DNA from: Magnetococcales bacterium | GTDB taxonomy: Bacteria > Pseudomonadota > Magnetococcia > Magnetococcales > UBA8363 | Assembly (NCBI GenBank): GCA_015660855.1 | Contig: JACSDG010000015.1 | Location: 1 to 49,845, forward strand | Length of the DNA: 49,845 nt | Reading direction: 5' to 3' | Shown: positions 38,463 to 46,172 of the stretch, piece after piece | Position numbering within the stretch: the stretch's first letter is position 1 | How the letters are laid out: each line of letters starts with the position of its first letter | Notes under the pieces: model-generated | Seen by the model: the letters and a program-made list of their open reading frames with translations, nothing else | Databases searched by the model: none | What the model was told of the DNA's origin: nothing | Translations under genes and position numbers: made by a program

Positions 38463-39607
38463 TGCACCATCGAGGCTACGGGAAAAGGTTGTTTTCCTTG
38501 TTGGGAGCTTTAAGTCTGCTGCCGGTGCTGGCTGTGGCGGAGGACAGTCCGGGCGAGGGGCCGCGCAAGGGTTTGGTTGCGAGCGGTCGGGAGGTGGCCT
38601 CGGGTGAAAGTGTTCCCCCTTCGGGGTTTGTGCGCATGGGGGAGAAGGGCAGGGAGTCTGGCGACCGCAGTTGGAGGGGAAATCCGGGTGGTCGTGGGGA
38701 TGCCGTGGAGAATTCTGGTGCTGCGGCGACTGGCTGGAAGGAGTCGACCACGGGGTTGCCACCGCCGATGGCGGTTCCGGAGCGGGGATGGGGTGGTGGT
38801 TCTCGGGATGCGAGTCGTTATTGGGATCCGCCGCCGGGATTCAGGGGTGAAGCCGGGGGCGAAGGGGAGGGGGCGGTGGGGCCCGATCCCGAGGGGGAGG
38901 GCGTTGATCGCCTGCCTGGGCGTCGGTTTGGGGATGGAGGAGGTTTGGGAGGCGGGGCTGGTTTGCGGGAGGAAGCGGCTGGGGGTGGTTCTCAGGGGAC
39001 TTTGGCTTCGGACAGGTATCATGATTCGGAGACCCTTGATCCTCGGCGGGAGATCGACCCGTATTTTCTCCGAAAACAGCGGCGCGACGGTTATGCGGGT
39101 TCAGGACGGTCCTGGTCTGGTGACGCCGGTCGGGGGTACGGCGGGGAGGATGGTTATCGCGGGCGTCCGGGGATTGATTCGCGTTATGATGATTCGGCGG
39201 ATCGGGGTTGGCGTTATCGGGATGGCGGGATTGATGCGGAGGGGCGGGGCTATCGTGGTCAAGGGTTTTCCGAGGATGATCGTTCTTATCCGGATCGTCG
39301 TGGGGAGGGTAGTGGACCTTATCGGGGACGGGGTGAGGAAGGCTATTGGGGGCGGGGGGATCCCAGGGAGGAGGGGAATGGTGGGGGTGGGTCATTTTCG
39401 TGGAACAGTCGTTATGATTGGGGGAATCGGGGTGGCCGGGGATGGGGGATGCCTGTGCCTGGGTGGAATTCTTCCTCCAGCGATTGGATGAGGCCGTGGG
39501 ATGGATGGCGGAATGGTGACGGGGGTTATGGGTCTGGGTATGATTCGTATCTCAGGCCGGATGATTTTAATTTGAACGAAGGAAGTGGCCGTGGCCCGTG
39601 GCGATGA
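38459..39607 (+). CDS. Exported Gly/Arg/Asp-rich low-complexity protein
   Basis: 382 residues, translationally coupled to the RND pump. A basic N-terminus and hydrophobic core (LFSLLGALSLLPVLAVAEDS) form a likely Sec signal cleaved after AVA. The mature chain is disordered and dominated by Gly, Arg, Asp, Tyr and Trp, with RG/YRGRG-type motifs from about 215 (GYRGRPG, RGYRGQGF, PYRGRGEEGYWGRGD). It closes with an aromatic segment (WMRPWDGWRNGDGGYGSGYDSY). I do not recognise a family. The coding frame is supported by the coupled start, signal peptide and lack of stops, but G-rich DNA also keeps other frames open. Confidence 0.68.
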   Translation: MMHHRGYGKRLFSLLGALSLLPVLAVAEDSPGEGPRKGLVASGREVASGESVPPSGFVRMGEKGRESGDRSWRGNPGGRGDAVENSGAAATGWKESTTGLPPPMAVPERGWGGGSRDASRYWDPPPGFRGEAGGEGEGAVGPDPEGEGVDRLPGRRFGDGGGLGGGAGLREEAAGGGSQGTLASDRYHDSETLDPRREIDPYFLRKQRRDGYAGSGRSWSGDAGRGYGGEDGYRGRPGIDSRYDDSADRGWRYRDGGIDAEGRGYRGQGFSEDDRSYPDRRGEGSGPYRGRGEEGYWGRGDPREEGNGGGGSFSWNSRYDWGNRGGRGWGMPVPGWNSSSSDWMRPWDGWRNGDGGYGSGYDSYLRPDDFNLNEGSGRGPWR

Positions 39608-39695
39608 GCTTTTTCTGGGCACCTGTGGGCATTTCAGGGACCGGGAGGTTTGGGAGGGGTGGTGTTGGGTTCAGGGTGTGGTGGGTTGGTGTTTC

Positions 39696-40142
39696 ATGTC
39701 GTCGATTTTGTGGGCAGTGTTGTGGGCGGTATTGTTTTTTGCGTTTGCCGGTGATGGGCAGGCGGGTGATTTGCCTTGGGGGAGCCAGTATTATCGTGTG
39801 AGGCCTGAGGGGTTGAAGGGGTCTGCCGTGCCGGATGTGCCATCGCAGGGGCAGGGTGCTGCGGTTCGACCATGGGGTGAGGTTCCCCTGGAGTGGCGTG
39901 AGGGAGGGGCGGATCGGCGGGTGCCGTCGCGCGGTGTTGGTGAGGATCGGCGGTTGGTTCCGGGGTGGGGATATGGTGGCCGCTGGGATGAGAGGGTTTC
40001 TCCGGGTTGGTTGTCGCCGCGTGGCGATGGCCCGGGTGCCTTTGGTGGTGCGGATGGGTTTGGGTGGGGATATGGGGATCCATGGCGGGGGGAGTGGGAG
40101 ATGGAAGCCCAGCCGTTTTATCCTGGGCCGTTTGGTTGGTGA
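39696..40142 (+). CDS. Small exported Trp/Gly/Arg-rich protein
   Basis: 148 residues from ATG 39696; an in-frame GTG at 39585 would overlap the previous gene. The signal-like start (MSSILWAVLWAVLFFAFAGDGQAG) is followed by a mature part with PWGSQYYRVRPEG, PWGEVPLEWREGG and repeated WGYG/GWGYGDPW, ending FYPGPFGW. No family recognised. The composition matches the preceding and following genes, so they look like paralogous or co-functional low-complexity proteins. A repeat copy follows immediately after the stop. Confidence 0.6.
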   Translation: MSSILWAVLWAVLFFAFAGDGQAGDLPWGSQYYRVRPEGLKGSAVPDVPSQGQGAAVRPWGEVPLEWREGGADRRVPSRGVGEDRRLVPGWGYGGRWDERVSPGWLSPRGDGPGAFGGADGFGWGYGDPWRGEWEMEAQPFYPGPFGW

Positions 40143-40285
40143 GTGGTAACTATTGAGTCCCTCCCTTTTTATTTTTGGGCTGAAACTGTTGCGGGAGACC
40201 GGGGGGATCATTCTCCCCGGCTTGGGTTTGGGGCAGTGCCCCAAGGTTTTGGTTTTTGCTCGAAGGGCATAATGTCCACCGTTCC
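40143..40285 (+). repeat. G-rich hairpin repeat copy with GGTAACC-type left end
   Basis: Starts at the stop codon of the preceding gene: GGTAACTATTGAGTCCCTCC, GCTGAAACTGTTGCGGGAGA, CCGGGGGGATCATTCTCCCCGG hairpin, a diverged TTTGGGGC-AGT-GCCCCAAGG hairpin with GGTTTTGG, and the end GCTCGAAGGGCATAATGTCC. The arms have changed on both sides (GGAGGC to GGGGC with matching CCCC), so pairing is kept while sequence drifts. Confidence 0.8.
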
Positions 40286-40300
40286 CTCAGGCGTTTTTTC

Positions 40301-40978
40301 ATGAAATTTTTTCGTGTTTTTTTCAGTTCTGGCTTGGTGCACCGGATGGTATTCGTGTGTTTTTTGGTTTTGTCGTGTCAGGTTTGGGTGGGGAGGGCGA
40401 AGGCTGAGGAAAAGGTCAAGGTGGAAGGGTTGGTGCAGGAGTTTTCCGCCGATGTGGTGCGCAAGGATGCCAAGGGGGGGCAAGGGGTGAGTCGCGGGAA
40501 GATGTATGTCGGTCGGCACGGAGTTCGGACAGAAGGGGAGCGGATGGGGCAGCCGGTCTGGATGATTTTCCGACCGCAGGAAAAACGGGTATGGACATTG
40601 TTTCCGCAGGAAAAAGGGTATACACAGACCGAGGGGAAGGATATTGGGCGGCCCCCCATGCCGGATGAACCGGAGAGTCCGTGTCGTAAGGATAAGCAGT
40701 TTATTTGTCGCGACATGGGACCGCAGGTCATGGCAGGACGTGAAACGCGGGTGTGGGATATTGCCATGAATTTACCCCAGGGGGGTGTGCAGGCTTATGC
40801 GCGGATGTGGGTGGATGTATCGCTCAAAATAGCGATACGTGAGTTGTACGCCGACGGACTGGAGGTCACCTTGGAGAATGTGCGTCAGGAAGTGCAATCT
40901 GCGACATTGTTTGAGGTTCCGGAGGGGTTTCGGCAGATCAGTACCCCAGTGGCGGGGGAGGGGGTGGAAAAAAGGTGA
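40301..40978 (+). CDS. Periplasmic DUF4412-like protein
   Basis: 225 residues from ATG 40301. The signal peptide covers about 1-35 (MVFVCFLVLSCQVWVGRAKA, cleaved before EEK). The mature part follows the DUF4412/LolA-like beta plan: EFSADVV, SRGKMYVGRHGVRTEG, MIFRPQEKRVWTLFPQEKGYT, then a two-Cys loop (CRKDKQFIC), ARMWVDVSLKIAIREL and SATLFEVPEGFRQIS at the end. Such proteins are thought to bind lipids or hydrophobic ligands in the periplasm, by analogy with LolA. It lies within the run of low-complexity exported genes. Confidence 0.7.
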   Translation: MKFFRVFFSSGLVHRMVFVCFLVLSCQVWVGRAKAEEKVKVEGLVQEFSADVVRKDAKGGQGVSRGKMYVGRHGVRTEGERMGQPVWMIFRPQEKRVWTLFPQEKGYTQTEGKDIGRPPMPDEPESPCRKDKQFICRDMGPQVMAGRETRVWDIAMNLPQGGVQAYARMWVDVSLKIAIRELYADGLEVTLENVRQEVQSATLFEVPEGFRQISTPVAGEGVEKR

Positions 40979-41248
40979 GAGGAGGTTGATTTTTTTCTTG
41001 CGTGGGGCTGTGCTTGTCTGTATATTAGAAATTAATAATATTCTGAATAATAACGATTTCCAGATTTCTGTCCTGGTTTTTGAATGGGATCGTGAACATA
41101 ATATGCCAGAGTGGGGGGCGTTGGATGCAACATGGGGATGGGGAAAATTCCCCGCCGGGCGACATGGTCAATGGTTTGCTGACACGGTTGGTATCCTTGG
41201 GGGTTTTTGCTCTGGCTGATTTTGAGGATCTTTCGGGAGCTTCAGGAT
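40979..41248. other. Spacer before the Trp/Tyr-rich gene
   Basis: 270 bp with an AT-rich patch (41023-41060, GTATATTAGAAATTAATAAT onward) that could hold a promoter, and a possible out-of-frame signal peptide from 41164. No repeat copy seen. Confidence 0.4.
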
Positions 41249-41800
41249 ATGGGGGAGCGGTTTGGCAAGTTCATGGGTTCGTTTGTACAGGAGATGGGGC
41301 AGACTGCGGCGAATCGGGACAAGGGGGGGGGGACTAGTGCAGGGGGAGAAGGGTTGGAGTGGAATCGAAGGGGATCTGGGCGGGGCGAGTGGGGATCCAA
41401 CTTCCGGGGTGAGGAAAGGAATGCGCCGTGGGATAGGGGGCGGGGGCGGAGTTATCGCGGGGCCGTTCCCATGTACGATCCGTGGGGTGCCAATCAATGG
41501 GGGTATTGGAATTCACCACTGATGGAATATGATCCCTGGATGTCTTCGTCGGCTCGGGCCGACAGGGATTGGGAGGCATGGCGGGGTTATTATGGTGCTG
41601 GGGCAGTAGCACCTTGGGAGCATGAAGCTCCGTGGCCGCCGGGAGGCGATCGGTTTGGTCCTTACGACGGCCATGGTCCCGGCTCCTATGGGGGGTGGTA
41701 TGGGAATGGACTTGGCAATGGTGGCTATGGACCGTCTTATGGGTTGGGGGAACGTTCCTGGGGCGAAGGGGGTTATTATCCGGGGACCAGGACTTGGTAG
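41249..41800 (+). CDS. Trp/Tyr/Gly-rich low-complexity protein, possibly with a displaced signal peptide
   Basis: 183 residues from ATG 41249; a TTG at 41207 would add 14. The mature-like part holds MYDPWGANQWGYWNSP, EYDPWMS, a WEAWRGYYGAGA segment and a Gly/Tyr-rich end (GGWYGNGLGNGGYGPSYG). No signal peptide is in this frame. In the +1-related frame just upstream, ATG 41164 starts a signal-like stretch (NGLLTRLVSLGVFALAD), so a frameshift or sequence error may have split the gene. It shares the YDPWG and PWE style with the genes at 38459 and 39696. Function unknown. Confidence 0.5.
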   Translation: MGERFGKFMGSFVQEMGQTAANRDKGGGTSAGGEGLEWNRRGSGRGEWGSNFRGEERNAPWDRGRGRSYRGAVPMYDPWGANQWGYWNSPLMEYDPWMSSSARADRDWEAWRGYYGAGAVAPWEHEAPWPPGGDRFGPYDGHGPGSYGGWYGNGLGNGGYGPSYGLGERSWGEGGYYPGTRTW

Positions 41801-41930
41801 CATGTCCCATCGGGGGTTTTCCTTAGGGTTTCTGCGATTGTTTGGAATGATGGAGCGTTTGCAATGGGTTGAGTGCGTGGGGGCGAGATTTTCACATGTG
41901 GGGTTGCGTGTGAGGCCTTTCCTTTCATTC

Positions 41931-42079
41931 TAAACCGCAACCATCTTGGGATACGTAGTTTTCAAACGTCATCCCCGCGAAAGCGGGGATCCAGGGCGTT
42001 GATTGGTAGCTTCGAGTTCTGGATCCCCGCTTTCGCGGGGATGACGGAAACTACACATCCCAAGCCGGGAGCGGTTTAA
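41931..42079. repeat. MITE-like long inverted repeat with GTCATCCCCGCGAAAGCGGGGATCC cores
   Basis: Two facing 26-bp cores (41969-41994 and 42021-42046) lie inside inverted flanks: TAAACCGC-6N-CTTGGGATACGTAGTTT on the left (41931-41963) matches TAAACCGC-6N-CTTGGGATGTGTAGTTT on the other strand at the right (42047-42079). The whole 149 bp can fold back on itself. The core is shared with the element at 15119-15238, but the flanks are different. Confidence 0.8.
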
Positions 42080-42196
42080 CATTTTCTTTCCGGCTTTCAT
42101 TGTAATCCATAGAAACATCCCATGTTGAGACCCCTGTGGCGTCTTGGCGGGTCTTGGACGAGGCTTTTTTTCTGTTAGGGCGAGGAGTTTACAGTC

Positions 42197-42583
42197 ATGA
42201 AGAAAAAAGTGCAGGTGATGGTTTTTGCGGCTCTGGTGGGTGCTATTGGCACTCTGGTTCCTGGGGAGTCTGTGGCATGGTGGGGTCCGGGATGGGGCGA
42301 TGGGCCGGGTTGGAATAACGGAGGCAACAATTGGGGCAACAATTGGAACAATGATGGGAGAGGGCGGGGGTCTGGCCGGTTGAATTTTACTGTTGATGCC
42401 GATTTTGAAGGGTTTACCCGTAACGGCTGGGATAATATGTGGAACAACGGCTGGAATAATGGCTATGGTGGACCGGGAGGTTGGGGTGGACCGGGAGGAT
42501 GGGGTGGACCGGGAGGATGGGGTGGACCGGGAGGATGGGGTGGACCGGGAGGTTGGGGTAGGCCGGGAGGTTGGGGATGGTAG
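42197..42583 (+). CDS. Sulfur-globule-protein-like exported Gly/Trp/Asn-rich protein, copy 1
   Basis: 128 residues. A Sec signal (MKKKVQVMVFAALVGAIGTLVPGESVA) is cleaved before WWGPGWG. The mature chain has WNNGGNNWGNNWNN, a short beta-like segment SGRLNFTVDADFEGF, WNNGWNNGY and six GGPGGW-type repeats to the end. The AWWG start, the single non-repetitive F/S segment and the Gly-aromatic tail resemble the sulfur globule protein family, small coat proteins of periplasmic sulfur inclusions. GAGGAG precedes the ATG by ten bases. The paralogue follows 62 bp downstream. The family call is by composition and layout. Confidence 0.65.
   Translation: MKKKVQVMVFAALVGAIGTLVPGESVAWWGPGWGDGPGWNNGGNNWGNNWNNDGRGRGSGRLNFTVDADFEGFTRNGWDNMWNNGWNNGYGGPGGWGGPGGWGGPGGWGGPGGWGGPGGWGRPGGWGW
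42466..42580 (+). repeat. 18-bp tandem repeat coding GGPGGW
   Basis: About six units of GGTGGACCGGGAGG(A/T)TGG inside the first sulfur-globule-like gene. The last unit has one change (GGTAGGCCG, giving Arg). Near identity at the DNA level points to recent slippage expansion, so copy number may vary between strains. Confidence 0.85.
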
Positions 42584-42645
42584 GCTGATAGCGGGAAAAG
42601 TTTCCTGAGATTTTGTTATTTTTATCAACCATGGAGAGAGGAACT

Positions 42646-43107
42646 ATGAAGAAGACATTGACCACGTTGGCAGTGGCGGCCCTTTTGGGTGGCGTCGCGA
42701 TGATGAATGCCGATGAAGCTCAGGCTTGGTGGGGTAACGGGCCGGGGTATAATAACGGCAACTGGGGCAACAACTGGAATAATAATGGTAGTGGCAATGG
42801 TAATGGTAATGGCCGTGCCTCCGGTAGCTTTGGTTTCAACATGAGTGGCGATGGTAGTGGTGGCGGCTCGGGTAACAACGGTTGGAACAATGGTTGGAAC
42901 AATGGTTGGAACAACGGCTATGGTTATGGTCCGTACGGTGGTGGGTATCCGGGCTGGGGTGGATATCCGGGTGGCTGGGGTGGGTATCCCGGGTGGGGTG
43001 GTGGACCGGGTGGTTGGGGTGGTGCGCCTGGTTGGGGTGCTCCTCCCGCTGCGGCACCGCAGGCGGGCGAAGGGGAAGCAGCTCCCCAACAACGTCAAGG
43101 CCAGTAG
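42646..43107 (+). CDS. Sulfur-globule-protein-like exported Gly/Trp/Asn-rich protein, copy 2
   Basis: 153 residues from ATG 42646 (AGGA five bases upstream). The signal MKKTLTTLAVAALLGGVAMM is cleaved near DEAQA before WWGNG. The mature chain has YNNGNWGNNWNNN, ASGSFGFNMSGDG (the S/F/N/M segment typical of the family), four NNGW units, and a Pro-Gly-Trp-Tyr-rich part (GGYPGWGG). It ends in a Gln/Pro/Ala-rich tail without aromatics (PPAAAPQAGEGEAAPQQRQGQ, shown here in part of its length). It forms a tandem pair with the gene before and is followed by a strong terminator. Confidence 0.68.
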   Translation: MKKTLTTLAVAALLGGVAMMNADEAQAWWGNGPGYNNGNWGNNWNNNGSGNGNGNGRASGSFGFNMSGDGSGGGSGNNGWNNGWNNGWNNGYGYGPYGGGYPGWGGYPGGWGGYPGWGGGPGGWGGAPGWGAPPAAAPQAGEGEAAPQQRQGQ

Positions 43108-43128
43108 GTTTATTGTTCATTGGTTTGT

Positions 43129-43156
43129 GGCGGCCCTTCGGGGCCGCCTTTTTTTT
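43129..43156 (+). terminator. Rho-independent terminator closing the low-complexity gene cluster
   Basis: GGCGGCCC-TTCG-GGGCCGCC with a UUCG tetraloop, then eight T. It lies 22 bp after the second sulfur-globule-like gene. The cleanest terminator in the window, unlike the repeat-borne hairpins. Confidence 0.95.
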
Positions 43157-43436
43157 GGGGGTATCCAAGGCGGAAGCATCGTGGGGAAAAATCAATTGCA
43201 AGCCATTGTTAAGCGAGTGTAAATGAATTGGCAGATCCATGCGTTACATTATTGCCATAAAATTTATTTTCTAAAACATTTTTTTTTCTATTTGCTTTTC
43301 TTTTGGCCGAACTGTTATGTGTGACGTGAATGGCTGTTAGTTGGCGTGTGATTGTTTACGTATTGGAAAAACAAAGTTTGGCAAATTTTGTTTTGATTTG
43401 TCATTAATGAACTTTTCAAGAGCCAGGAGACTATCC
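43157..43436. other. Leader region of the second chemoreceptor
   Basis: 280 bp, AT-rich from 43250 to 43310, with TAAAAT-like boxes but no well-spaced -35. At 43358-43385, TATTGGAAAAACAAAGTTTG matches the alternative left end of the G-rich repeat (as at 16450 and 34264), without the hairpins. Confidence 0.5.
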
Positions 43437-45149
43437 ATGCAGTGGATCAAAGACATGAAAATCAGTTCCAAGCTTATTTTGGCTTTTTTGATTGTTTCCA
43501 TCCTGATGGTTGGGGTGGGGGGGGTTGGGATTGTCAATATGGGGGAGTTGGACGCTGCCGATACCCAGTTGTATGAAATGGAGTTGCTGGGGGTGAGCTA
43601 CATCAAGGATGTCAATATTGGTCTGGTCAATATTCTTCGAGCGGAAAGAAACTATCTGTTGTCCAGTTCCAAAGATCAAAGGGACAAATACGAGAAACAG
43701 ATTGGAGAGAGGTTTGTCGATCTACAAAAAGACTGGGATATTGCAAAAACCAAGTTTTATACCGAGAAAGGCAAAGATTTGATTGCCAGGATGGAGACCG
43801 GTTTTGCCGAATGGAAAAAATTGCATGGAGAAATCATAGTCCTGGCCGGAGCTGAGGAGTTACCAAAATCCCGGCCATCGATTGATTTGAGTTTTGGCAA
43901 GGCCAGGGAAAAGTTTGGTGAAATGGAAAAAGTAATGAAAGAATTGGGAGAACTGAAAGAGAGTCGGGCGAAAATTGCCTCGGACAGTAATACGGCCTTG
44001 TACGAACATAGTCGCATGATAATGATCAGTTTGATCGTGGTTGCCGTTGTGCTGGGGATGTTGATGGGGTATGGGATTTCCCGTTCCATTACCGTTCCGC
44101 TGAATGAGGGGGTGCGTTTGGCTCAGGCGTTGGCGGCGGGTGATTTGACCCAGTCGGTCAAGGTGGATCGCCGGGATGAGGTGGGGGTTTTGGGTGAGGC
44201 CATGAACGGCATGGCGGACAAATTGCGGCAGGTTATTGGTGATGTAGCTTCGGCCTCCAGCCAGGTTTCCGTGGGTAGCAACCAGATTTCCGACTCGGCG
44301 CAGGGGTTGTCGCAGGGGGCTACCGAACAGGCGGCCTCGGTGGAGGAGACCTCATCGGCCATGGAGGAGATGTCATCGAACATTTCGCAGAATACCGACA
44401 ATGCGACGACCACGCAGACCATAGCGCAAAAGGCGGCCAAGGACGCCGAGGAGGGTGGCATTGCGGTGGGCGAGGCGGTGCAGGCGATGAAAGAAATTGC
44501 GTCCAAGATTGGCATTATCGAAGAGATTGCCCGACAGACCAACCTGTTGGCCTTGAATGCCGCCATTGAAGCGGCGCGGGCTGGAGAGCATGGAAAGGGG
44601 TTTGCGGTGGTGGCTGCCGAAGTCAGGAAGTTGGCCGAGCGCAGCCAGACCGCCGCCGGGGAGATCAGTCAACTTTCCGCTTCCAGTGTTGGTGTGGCGG
44701 AAAAAGCGGGTGGAATTATCAACAGGCTGGTCCCTGATATTCAGAAGACGGCGGAGCTTATTCAGGAGATCGCCGCCTCCAGTCAGGAGCAGAATCAGGG
44801 GGCAACCCAGATCAATCAGGCGATTCAACAGCTTGATCAGGTGATCCAACAAAATGCGGGTGCTTCCGAAGAGATGGCGGCTACGGCGGAGGAATTGAGT
44901 TCGCAAGCGGATATGATGAGCCAGGCCGTTGCCTTCTTCAATCTGGGCCAGCAGGGCAAAGGGGCTGGCCGGGTGGCATCGATGAAAAAGGCAAGCCATC
45001 CCAAGACGCAAATTGCCCACATCAAAAAGCCTGGCAAGGCCATAGCCCATGCCGGGAAAAAATCGGGTGGTGCGGAGCATAAATCGGAGGGTGTTGACCT
45101 GAAGATTGGTCATGATACCCCAAAAGATGACGAATTCGAGGCCTTTTGA
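43437..45149 (+). CDS. Methyl-accepting chemotaxis protein with a four-helix-bundle sensor
   Basis: 570 residues from ATG 43437 (AGGAG eight bases upstream). TM1 at about 9-31 ([21 protein letters not shown]), a periplasmic four-helix bundle of about 155 residues ([20 protein letters not shown] recalls the 4HB_MCP family), TM2 near 197-217, HAMP, then the signalling hairpin ([20 protein letters not shown]). The C-terminal DDEFEAF again fits an aromatic-x-x-aromatic CheR tether and matches the first receptor's DEEFESF. cheW follows after 17 bp, so receptor and coupling protein are co-expressed. Confidence 0.94.
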   Translation: MQWIKDMKISSKLILAFLIVSILMVGVGGVGIVNMGELDAADTQLYEMELLGVSYIKDVNIGLVNILRAERNYLLSSSKDQRDKYEKQIGERFVDLQKDWDIAKTKFYTEKGKDLIARMETGFAEWKKLHGEIIVLAGAEELPKSRPSIDLSFGKAREKFGEMEKVMKELGELKESRAKIASDSNTALYEHSRMIMISLIVVAVVLGMLMGYGISRSITVPLNEGVRLAQALAAGDLTQSVKVDRRDEVGVLGEAMNGMADKLRQVIGDVASASSQVSVGSNQISDSAQGLSQGATEQAASVEETSSAMEEMSSNISQNTDNATTTQTIAQKAAKDAEEGGIAVGEAVQAMKEIASKIGIIEEIARQTNLLALNAAIEAARAGEHGKGFAVVAAEVRKLAERSQTAAGEISQLSASSVGVAEKAGGIINRLVPDIQKTAELIQEIAASSQEQNQGATQINQAIQQLDQVIQQNAGASEEMAATAEELSSQADMMSQAVAFFNLGQQGKGAGRVASMKKASHPKTQIAHIKKPGKAIAHAGKKSGGAEHKSEGVDLKIGHDTPKDDEFEAF

Positions 45150-45166
45150 TCTCAAGGAGATGATTC

Positions 45167-45694
45167 ATGAGCGTTCCAGGAATTACAGTACCGACCCAGT
45201 TTTTGACGTTTCATTTGGGCAAGGAGGTGTTTGCCATCGACATTTCCAAGATCAAGGAGGTGTTGGAGTTTACTTCTCTGACCAAGATTCCCAGGACCCC
45301 TGAGTTTATGTGCGGGGTGATCAATTTGCGTGGCAGTGTGGTGCCGGTGGTGGATTTGCGGTTAAAGTTTGGCATGCCCAAGAGTGAGCGGACAGTCAAT
45401 ACTTGTATCATCATCATCGATGTGATTCAGGGGGATGTTGCGACGGTGATTGGTGCTATGGCCGACTCGGTCAAGGAGGTGATGGAGTTGGATCCGGGCC
45501 AGATTGAGCCACCCCCAAAAATTGGCACGGGGATGCGCACCGATTTTATGCGTGGCATGGGCAAGCAGAGCGATCATTTTGTCATTCTGCTGGATACCGA
45601 CAAGGTGTTTTCGTCCAGTGAGCTGTCGATGTTGCAAGATGCCGGTGCCCATGGTGGTGGGAAGGGGTTGGCGGAGAACGACAAGGCGGCGTGA
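45167..45694 (+). CDS. cheW: Chemotaxis coupling protein CheW
   Basis: Links chemoreceptors to the kinase CheA. 175 residues: QFLTFHLGKEVFAIDISKIKEVLE, the GVINLRGSVVPVVDLRLKFG core and VIGAMADSVKEVM. The C-terminal LDTDKVFSSSEL segment is followed by a short Gly/Ala-rich tail. AAGGAG lies seven bases upstream. No cheA, cheY, cheR or cheB is in the window, so the core chemotaxis genes are elsewhere. Confidence 0.94.
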   Translation: MSVPGITVPTQFLTFHLGKEVFAIDISKIKEVLEFTSLTKIPRTPEFMCGVINLRGSVVPVVDLRLKFGMPKSERTVNTCIIIIDVIQGDVATVIGAMADSVKEVMELDPGQIEPPPKIGTGMRTDFMRGMGKQSDHFVILLDTDKVFSSSELSMLQDAGAHGGGKGLAENDKAA

Positions 45695-45815
45695 CAATAA
45701 TTGCGGGGGACCGGGGGGGATCATCCCCCCCGGCGGAGGTTTGGAGGCAGCAGCCCACAAGGTTTTTCTTTTGACTTTGATTTTGATTTTACTGCCCCCC
45801 AAGGGGGGTCTCCAT
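45695..45815 (+). repeat. G-rich hairpin repeat copy after cheW
   Basis: Begins at the cheW stop: AATAATTGCGGGGGACCGG, GGGGGGATCATCCCCCCCGG hairpin, a damaged second hairpin (TTGGAGGCAGCAGCCCACAA), TTTTTCTTTTGACTTTGATT, and CCCCCCAAGGGGGG. It shares the last modules with copies at 8715 and 49730. Confidence 0.85.
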
Positions 45816-46172
45816 TGTGTTTTTGCGCCGATCTGGTGCGGGTATGTCAAAAATAGTGTTCCATGTTGAGTAGTTGCCGAGATTGAGCCAACCTGCGATT
45901 TTTTCTGCGTATTGAAACTTCGTTAATCTTTAAAAAAATCCTGTGGAAACATATTGTTTTTGCGTTGAATTTTTGCGTGGCATCATTTGTCTACATGAAT
46001 GCTTGCCCCCGTCATCCACATTGGGGATAATCACACGAGGGTTTTGGTGGGGCAGGGGGGCTGTGTGCGCGGCAAGGTTGGGCCGAAGGGTTGTGGTTGG
46101 GTTCAAGGTTGTGTATGGGAATCTTTAGCGGAAGGAAATGTGTTTGCGCGTTTTTGCCAAAGAGAGGGATGC
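45816..46172. other. Leader of the YbjN-like gene
   Basis: 357 bp without a recognisable gene. AT-rich around 45900-45960. A possible -35 (TTGAAA near 45912) has no good -10. The reading frame of the downstream gene is open from 45999, but family length argues for the later start. Confidence 0.4.

Noticed and set aside
36504-38762. Long minus-strand open frame (752 codons) opposite the RND pump
   Set aside because: It is antisense to a clear RND gene. The product is a His/Arg/Pro-rich string without domains, as expected from the reverse of GC-rich coding DNA.
42466-42580. Possible CRISPR-like array
   Set aside because: The units are contiguous 18-bp repeats without spacers and lie in frame inside an exported protein gene.
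42414-43098. Minus-strand frames opposite the sulfur-globule-like genes (repeated HPILPV or TIVPTI)
   Set aside because: They are low-complexity reverse readings of the tandem repeats. The plus-strand frames have signal peptides and ribosome sites.
33041-43107. Genomic island or prophage explanation for the low-complexity cluster
   Set aside because: No integrase, transposase, tRNA end, direct repeat or phage gene is visible. The genes share strand and overlaps with the RND operon.
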